Positions 59,571 to 64,000 of a stretch of DNA of 64,000 nt are shown here, one piece after another. The position numbers and the translations under genes were made by a program. The notes beneath the pieces are model-generated. The model saw only the letters and a program-made list of their open reading frames with translations, was not told where the DNA came from and searched no databases. Origin of the DNA: Candidatus Zixiibacteriota bacterium (GTDB lineage: Bacteria > Zixibacteria > MSB-5A5 > GN15 > FEB-12). Location: the NCBI GenBank assembly GCA_020351995.1, contig CP070674.1, positions 1,609,147 through 1,673,146 on the forward strand, in the 5' to 3' direction. Numbering within the stretch: position 1 is the first letter of the stretch; every line of letters starts with the position of its first letter.

Positions 59571-60014
59571 ATGGGTATTGTGAACACCAAGATTTTGTCC
59601 GAAGACGTTTTTTTGACCAGAGTCAGCGCCGAGCTGAAAAGGGCGGAAAGGTATAGAATTTTCGTTTCCCTCATTGTGCTCGACGTTGGTGCTGTCAGAA
59701 ACATATCCGCCGACGAGAATTTCTCTTTAATCAACGACGTGGTCGGGTATGTTCAACGGTATGTTCGGGTTATTGACGATATTTCTCTACTCGGTCCCTA
59801 CAAGGTGGGCATGTTGTTTCCGGAGACGACGCGTCAGGGGGCTGAAATTGCCTCGAAAAGAATTTCTGAGCTAATTAAGCAGCAGCTGTCGGAATTAAAT
59901 GGGTCACCTTTTGACCAGGTGATTCCGCTTGAGATGGCCTCGTATCCGGACGCGGCGGGTGCCAGGAGTATAGCTGATTTTTTGATGGAGTATTCCAAGC
60001 AAAATTTGAATTAG
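59571..60014 (+). CDS. Degenerate GGDEF-like domain protein
   Basis: These 147 residues have the outline of a diguanylate-cyclase (GGDEF) domain and nothing else. VFLTRVSAELKRAERYRIFVSLIVLDV matches the first strand and helix, and VGYVQRYVRVIDDISLLGPYKVGMLFPETTRQGAEIASKRISELI matches the region around the active site (both given by block, residues about 12-40 and 63-105). Where catalytic proteins have GGDEF or GGEEF it reads GPYKV, so it cannot be an active cyclase and probably binds a partner or signal. ATG 59571 or GTG 59580 are possible starts; the GTG has AGGGA at a better distance. Own terminator downstream. Confidence 0.65.
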   Translation: MGIVNTKILSEDVFLTRVSAELKRAERYRIFVSLIVLDVGAVRNISADENFSLINDVVGYVQRYVRVIDDISLLGPYKVGMLFPETTRQGAEIASKRISELIKQQLSELNGSPFDQVIPLEMASYPDAAGARSIADFLMEYSKQNLN

Positions 60015-60048
60015 AGAGCCCTGTTTTTATTACCTCCCATTCCCAAAG

Positions 60049-60086
60049 GAAGATCGCCCAACCCCTCCGGGCGGTCTTCTTTATTT
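60049..60086. terminator. Intrinsic terminator after the GGDEF-like gene
   Basis: GAAGATCGCCC (60049-60059) and GGGCGGTCTTC (60069-60079) pair over eleven positions with one G-U wobble, followed by TTTATTT. It lies between convergent genes and may act in both directions. Confidence 0.8.
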
Positions 60087-60101
60087 ATATGTCGGAATTA
60101 A

Positions 60102-61295
60102 CTAATCGGAAACGGCTTCGCCCACTTTGAAAAGAACGAAACGAATAATGGGCGGCCCCACGGTTTCGTAGATGATGATTGTGGCGAGAATGATAGGGGA
60201 GATGATGTTTCCCAGTTCCCGGTCGGCGCTGTTGACGATGTTGATCAGGCCGATAGCCACTCCTGCTTGAACGACCATACCCAATCCCAGAAAGTCTCGG
60301 ACGGCGGATGAGAGATTTCGCCAGCGGCTGATAGTGTAGATTCCGGCGATCTTTCCCGCCACCCGGCTGATCAGGTAGACAACCCCGGCGAGGCCCAGGG
60401 CGGGGAGCAACTCGAGGTGAAGCGAGGCTCCAGCCAGCACGAAGAAGGCGATGTACAACGGTTGTTCGACCTGGCGGAGTTCGATATAAACCAGTCGGTG
60501 CATGAGTGAGAGGTTAGTGGTTACCGCGCCCATAATGAGGGCGGCGAAAAGAGGCTGTAAATTGAGGGTGGTGGCCAACCCGATTACCAGCATCACCCCG
60601 GCCACAATAATCATGAGTAATTCAGCCTGGTCCTCGACGTGCTGTTCCCATTTGGAGATTATATACCCGATGGAGAAACCAATGACGAGTGAACCGCCGA
60701 GTTCGTAAAGCGGACTCACCACCGCCCACAGGAGACTGGTTCCCTCGCGGATCTGACCGAGGGAGAAGACCAGTTCGAAGCCGAGTATACATACAATGTT
60801 GGAGGTGGCCACGATGGTGATGAGGGTATCGGTGAAGTCTCCCCTGGCCTCGAACTCGCGCACGACCAGCAGGGTGGCGGCAGGCGCGGTGGCGATGCCG
60901 ATTGTACCCAGGAGAATAGCGGGAAACCAGTCGAGGCCGACTACGACGAGTCCCAGAGTGGTAAACAGCACGGCCCCGGCGGACTGTCCCACGGTCAGCC
61001 AGAGAGCTTTTTTCCCGACGGATCGAATGTGGTGTATTTCGAAGACTCCCCCGATGGCGAACATGATCAAGCCCAGGGCGATATCGTTAATGAGCGAGAG
61101 ATTTTCGACCACGTTGGTGGAAATCAGGTTAAGCATGGACGGTCCGATCAGGATACCGGTGAGCAGATACCCGGTGACTTTGGGGAGCCTGATTCTTCGG
61201 GCGAGTTTGCCGCCCAGTAAGCCCAGGAGCATGACAGCTCCGGCCGGGGCAAGGTAGTGCAGGGTAATATCGAGAATCGGTATAGTATCAGTCAT
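60102..61295 (-). CDS. CPA2/Kef-type cation:proton antiporter
   Basis: This 397-residue protein has about twelve membrane segments and the monovalent cation:proton antiporter-2 fold. KLARRIRLPKVTGYLLTGILIGP is the usual N-terminal loop and helix (residues about 26-48), followed by GLIMFAIGGVFEIHHI, TAPAATLLVVREFEARGDFT (where related antiporters carry transport residues), LFAALIMGAVTTNLS and LGMVVQAGVAIGL. There is no TrkA-N or C-terminal regulatory domain, so it is a bare transporter. Substrate ion (Na+ or K+) cannot be told. It lies 155 bases downstream of valS on the same strand; no terminator was recognised between them. Confidence 0.85.
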   Translation of the reverse strand: MTDTIPILDITLHYLAPAGAVMLLGLLGGKLARRIRLPKVTGYLLTGILIGPSMLNLISTNVVENLSLINDIALGLIMFAIGGVFEIHHIRSVGKKALWLTVGQSAGAVLFTTLGLVVVGLDWFPAILLGTIGIATAPAATLLVVREFEARGDFTDTLITIVATSNIVCILGFELVFSLGQIREGTSLLWAVVSPLYELGGSLVIGFSIGYIISKWEQHVEDQAELLMIIVAGVMLVIGLATTLNLQPLFAALIMGAVTTNLSLMHRLVYIELRQVEQPLYIAFFVLAGASLHLELLPALGLAGVVYLISRVAGKIAGIYTISRWRNLSSAVRDFLGLGMVVQAGVAIGLINIVNSADRELGNIISPIILATIIIYETVGPPIIRFVLFKVGEAVSD

Positions 61296-61450
61296 AGGTT
61301 ATTGATACCGGGGTTGAGCAATCACAGGCAATTTTTCACCAAACGATTCATTCCACAAGTTAAAACTGGGAACGTCGCGGAATGACACTGACGGAAGGTT
61401 CGAACAGAATGTCGGGTGAGCGCAGGCTCGGGTGAGTGAAGCCGTGGCGG

Positions 61451-64000
61451 CTACCAATCCATGATTTGCTCGAGGTTCTTATTGAGTTTCTCGATGCGTT
61501 CCTGGAAGTCGTCCTTCTTGGCTTTTTCCTTGACGATTACATCGTCGGGGGCATTGGCCAGGAAGTCGGGGTTAGCCAGTTTTTTGGAAATTTTCTCCAG
61601 CAGGCCGCGCAGGTTGCCGAGCTCTTTCTCGAGCCGTTTTCTTTCAATCTCGAGATCGATCAGACCGGCCAGGGGAACGAATATCTCGGCCCCGGAGATG
61701 ATGGTGGACGCGGAAACCGGCGGCTTCTTGATGTCGGTGCCGGCAAAGAGGTTTTCCACTTTGGCTAGAGAGCGGAAATAGTCAATGTGTTTTTCGAGCA
61801 GTCCGGCGAGACTCTGGTCGTCTACCCGGACATACAGGTCAGATTTCTTGGACGGGTGAACATTGAGTTCGGCTCGAACCGAGCGTACGGCGGTGACCAC
61901 GGCCTGAATCTGTTCCAAACTCGCTTCGAGTTTGTCATCGATGTGGCGGCCATCGGATTTGGGCCAGGGGCCGAACATTATGGTTTTCTCAGTGCCGCCG
62001 ACCTGCTTTTGCAGTTCGAGGTATATGTTCTCGGTAACAAAGGGCACTATCGGGTGCAGCAATCGAAGAATCTGGTTGAGAACATAGATGGCCACGTTGA
62101 GTGATCCCGGCCGAATAGGCTCTCCGGGTTGGTCGGGCTTTATCAGCTCAATATACCATGAGCAGTAATCGTTCCAGACGAAATTGTACAGGGTCTTGGC
62201 CACCGTGGACAGGCGGTATTCAGTGAATGATTTATCCACGGCCTGGATGGTTCTTTCCAGGCGCGAAAGAATCCATTTGTCAAAGATGACCAGGTCGCTA
62301 TCATCGATTTCGGTCAGGTTGGGTCGGGAGTCGCCGATTCGCATAGTCACGAATCTTGAAACCTGGTGCAGTTTGTTTACGAAGTTGCGGCCCAGTTCAA
62401 AGGTATTACGGCTGATCCACGGATCCTGCCCGTCGGGTGTGGCCAGGACCAGCGACATACGCAGGGCGTCGGCGCCGTACTTATCGATGATTTCAAGAGG
62501 GTCGATGCCGTTGCCGAGCGACTTGGACATCCGGACACCGTTGGCATCGCGGACGGTTCCGTGAATGTAGACGTCGGAGAACGGAGCTTCGCCCATGAAC
62601 TCATATCCGGCCATGACCATACGGGCAACCCAGAGGAAAATAATGGGCGGGTCGGTTGTGAGCACTCTGGTTGGGTAGAAAGTCTTGAGGTCCGGAGTCT
62701 GCTCGGGCCAGCCCATTGTAGAAAACGGCCAAAGCCAGGAGGAGAACCAGGTGTCCAGAACGTCTTCGTCCTGCGTCAGGGAAGCCGGGTCGTATCCCGG
62801 ACATTCTTCGGCCGTGGGGCGGTTGACGGAAACAAAAGCAGTGCCGTCTTCGGCATACCACACGGGTAGGCGATGTCCCCACCAGAGTTGACGAGAGATG
62901 CACCAGTCGCGAATGTTCTCCATCCAGTGCAGGTATGTCTTCGACCAGTATTCAGGGTGAAATCGTATTTTGCCTTTCTTGACGGCCTCAATAGCGGGCT
63001 TGGCCATCTCATCCATCTTCACGAACCATTGGTCGGATAAGTAAGGCTCGACGATGTTGTGACATCGGTAACAGGTGCCTGCCGAAAGGTCGTATTTTTC
63101 GGTCTTTTCAAGGTGGCCCTTCTTTTTCAGTTCTTCGATGAGTTGCTTACGGGCTTCATAGCGATCCATTCCCTTGAACTTGCCGGCGTTCTCATTTAGC
63201 GAACCATCGGTATTGAGGATATTTACTTCTTCGAGGTCGTGACGCCGGCCGATTTCAAAGTCGTTTGGGTCATGAGCAGGAGTTACCTTGACGACGCCGG
63301 TACCGAATTCGGGATCGACATAGTTGTCGGCGACGATGGGAATCTCGCGCTCAAGGATCGGAAGAATAATGGTCTTGCCGACGTACTTTTTGTAACGACG
63401 GTCCTTGGGAGAGACGGCCAGGGCAGTGTCACCCAGCATAGTCTCCGGCCGGGTTGTGGCTACGGTCAGGAATTCGTCGCTACCTTTGAGCTTGTACTTT
63501 ATGTACCAGAGGTGGCTATCCATCTGCCTGTGTTCGACCTCGTCATCGGAGAGCGAAGTTTGGCAGGAAGGGCACCAGTTGACGATTCGGTGACCTTTAT
63601 ATATCCATCCTTTCTTATAAAGATGGGTAAAGACCTCGGCGACGGCTCGGGACAGACCCTCGTCAAGCGTGAAGCGGGTACGGGTCCAGTCACAACTGCA
63701 GCCCATTCTCTTAAGCTGATTGAGAATCTGCTCCTTGTGACTGAGGGCCCAGGTGCTGGTTCGCTCCAGGAATTTTTCACGGCCAATCTCACGCCGGGTC
63801 AGGCCCTCTTTGGTAAGTTCTTTTTCGACGATAACCTGAGTGGCTATGCCGGCGTGGTCGGCTCCCGGTATCCAGACAGCCTCACAATTATCCATCCGGT
63901 GCCGGCGTATCAGAATATCCTGAATGGTACTGTTCAGGGCGTGCCCGAGATGGAGTACGTTGGTTACGTTGGGCGGCGGGATAACGATGCTGTACGACTT
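61451..64000 (-). CDS. valS: Valyl-tRNA synthetase, N-terminus outside window
   Basis: 849 residues are visible; the reading frame stays open to the window edge, so about 40 N-terminal residues are missing. The first visible residues read KSYSIVIPPPNVTNVLHLGH, with HLGH the HIGH-type ATP motif. RMSKSLGNG is the KMSKS loop, the editing (CP1) domain has TTRPETMLGDTALAV, and ends with the ValRS-type coiled coil (about the last 65 residues, LIDLEIERKRLEKELGNLRG). The internal methionine at 63895 is not the start. It charges tRNA-Val and proofreads threonine. Confidence 0.96.
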   Translation of the reverse strand, partial: KSYSIVIPPPNVTNVLHLGHALNSTIQDILIRRHRMDNCEAVWIPGADHAGIATQVIVEKELTKEGLTRREIGREKFLERTSTWALSHKEQILNQLKRMGCSCDWTRTRFTLDEGLSRAVAEVFTHLYKKGWIYKGHRIVNWCPSCQTSLSDDEVEHRQMDSHLWYIKYKLKGSDEFLTVATTRPETMLGDTALAVSPKDRRYKKYVGKTIILPILEREIPIVADNYVDPEFGTGVVKVTPAHDPNDFEIGRRHDLEEVNILNTDGSLNENAGKFKGMDRYEARKQLIEELKKKGHLEKTEKYDLSAGTCYRCHNIVEPYLSDQWFVKMDEMAKPAIEAVKKGKIRFHPEYWSKTYLHWMENIRDWCISRQLWWGHRLPVWYAEDGTAFVSVNRPTAEECPGYDPASLTQDEDVLDTWFSSWLWPFSTMGWPEQTPDLKTFYPTRVLTTDPPIIFLWVARMVMAGYEFMGEAPFSDVYIHGTVRDANGVRMSKSLGNGIDPLEIIDKYGADALRMSLVLATPDGQDPWISRNTFELGRNFVNKLHQVSRFVTMRIGDSRPNLTEIDDSDLVIFDKWILSRLERTIQAVDKSFTEYRLSTVAKTLYNFVWNDYCSWYIELIKPDQPGEPIRPGSLNVAIYVLNQILRLLHPIVPFVTENIYLELQKQVGGTEKTIMFGPWPKSDGRHIDDKLEASLEQIQAVVTAVRSVRAELNVHPSKKSDLYVRVDDQSLAGLLEKHIDYFRSLAKVENLFAGTDIKKPPVSASTIISGAEIFVPLAGLIDLEIERKRLEKELGNLRGLLEKISKKLANPDFLANAPDDVIVKEKAKKDDFQERIEKLNKNLEQIMDW

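Noticed and set aside
63893-63895. Internal ATG as the start of valS
   Set aside because: The frame stays open upstream to the window edge and encodes the conserved HLGH motif and PPPNVT block, so the true start is outside the window.

Overview
The window reads as an ordinary chromosomal stretch of a Gram-negative bacterium: outer-membrane lipoprotein maturation (Lnt), FtsEX with an EnvC-like activator, and a complete division and cell-wall cluster. I infer a member of the FCB group outside Bacteroidota proper, with Zixibacteria-like lineages the best guess. The reasons are FlgD/type IX-secretion-like C-terminal sorting domains on two exported proteins, a PorX-type response regulator beside a histidine kinase, and a gingipain-family peptidase. 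This placement is an inference from gene content, not from a phylogeny. No rRNA, tRNA, CRISPR array, transposase or phage gene was seen.

Layout. (1) 1-9776, plus strand: ftsE (cut by the window edge)-ftsX-envC-like-holB-ricT-metG-tatD-rsmA-pdxJ-like-rluD, most joined by 1-14 base overlaps. (2) 9814-10614: an exported SagB-type nitroreductase. (3) 10689-20283: purM-gpmI-lnt, then an exported beta-propeller protein, a FemAB/GNAT-like protein and two GT4 glycosyltransferases, all overlapping or nearly so. (4) 20299-22614, minus strand: a C25 (gingipain-like) peptidase. (5) 23044-39266: the dcw cluster mraZ-rsmH-ftsL-ftsI-murE-murF-mraY-murD-ftsW-murG-murC-ftsQ-ftsA-ftsZ, without murB or ddl, ending in a strong terminator. 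(6) 39486-41237: a second SagB-type nitroreductase and an orphan short flagellin behind a sigma-54-like promoter. (7) 41324-45870: two paralogous secreted proteins of unknown function, flanked by structured repeat modules placed in mirror order. (8) 45946-46170, minus: rpmB. (9) 46410-57770, plus: serS, a PorY-like kinase, PorX, tsaE-tsaB-rimI, accD, folC and two soluble histidine kinases. (10) 57862-60014: an NtrC-type sigma-54 activator and a degenerate GGDEF-like protein with its own sigma-54-like promoter. (11) 60102-64000, minus: a cation/proton antiporter and valS (cut by the right edge).

How the genes may work together. Three layers stand out. The first is growth and division: FtsEX-EnvC, dcw, Lnt, tRNA charging and t6A synthesis. 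The second is a secretion theme: PorY/PorX, and cargo-like proteins with type IX-style tails. The third is a possible sigma-54 circuit: two kinases, one NtrC-like activator, and -24/-12 promoter candidates in front of the flagellin and the GGDEF-like gene.

The most unusual observations are a probable AUA start codon for murE behind a perfect Shine-Dalgarno, repeat modules whose inner helix differs in sequence but not in pairing, a PdxJ-family protein that has lost its catalytic histidines, and an FtsE with no recognisable signature motif or switch histidine.
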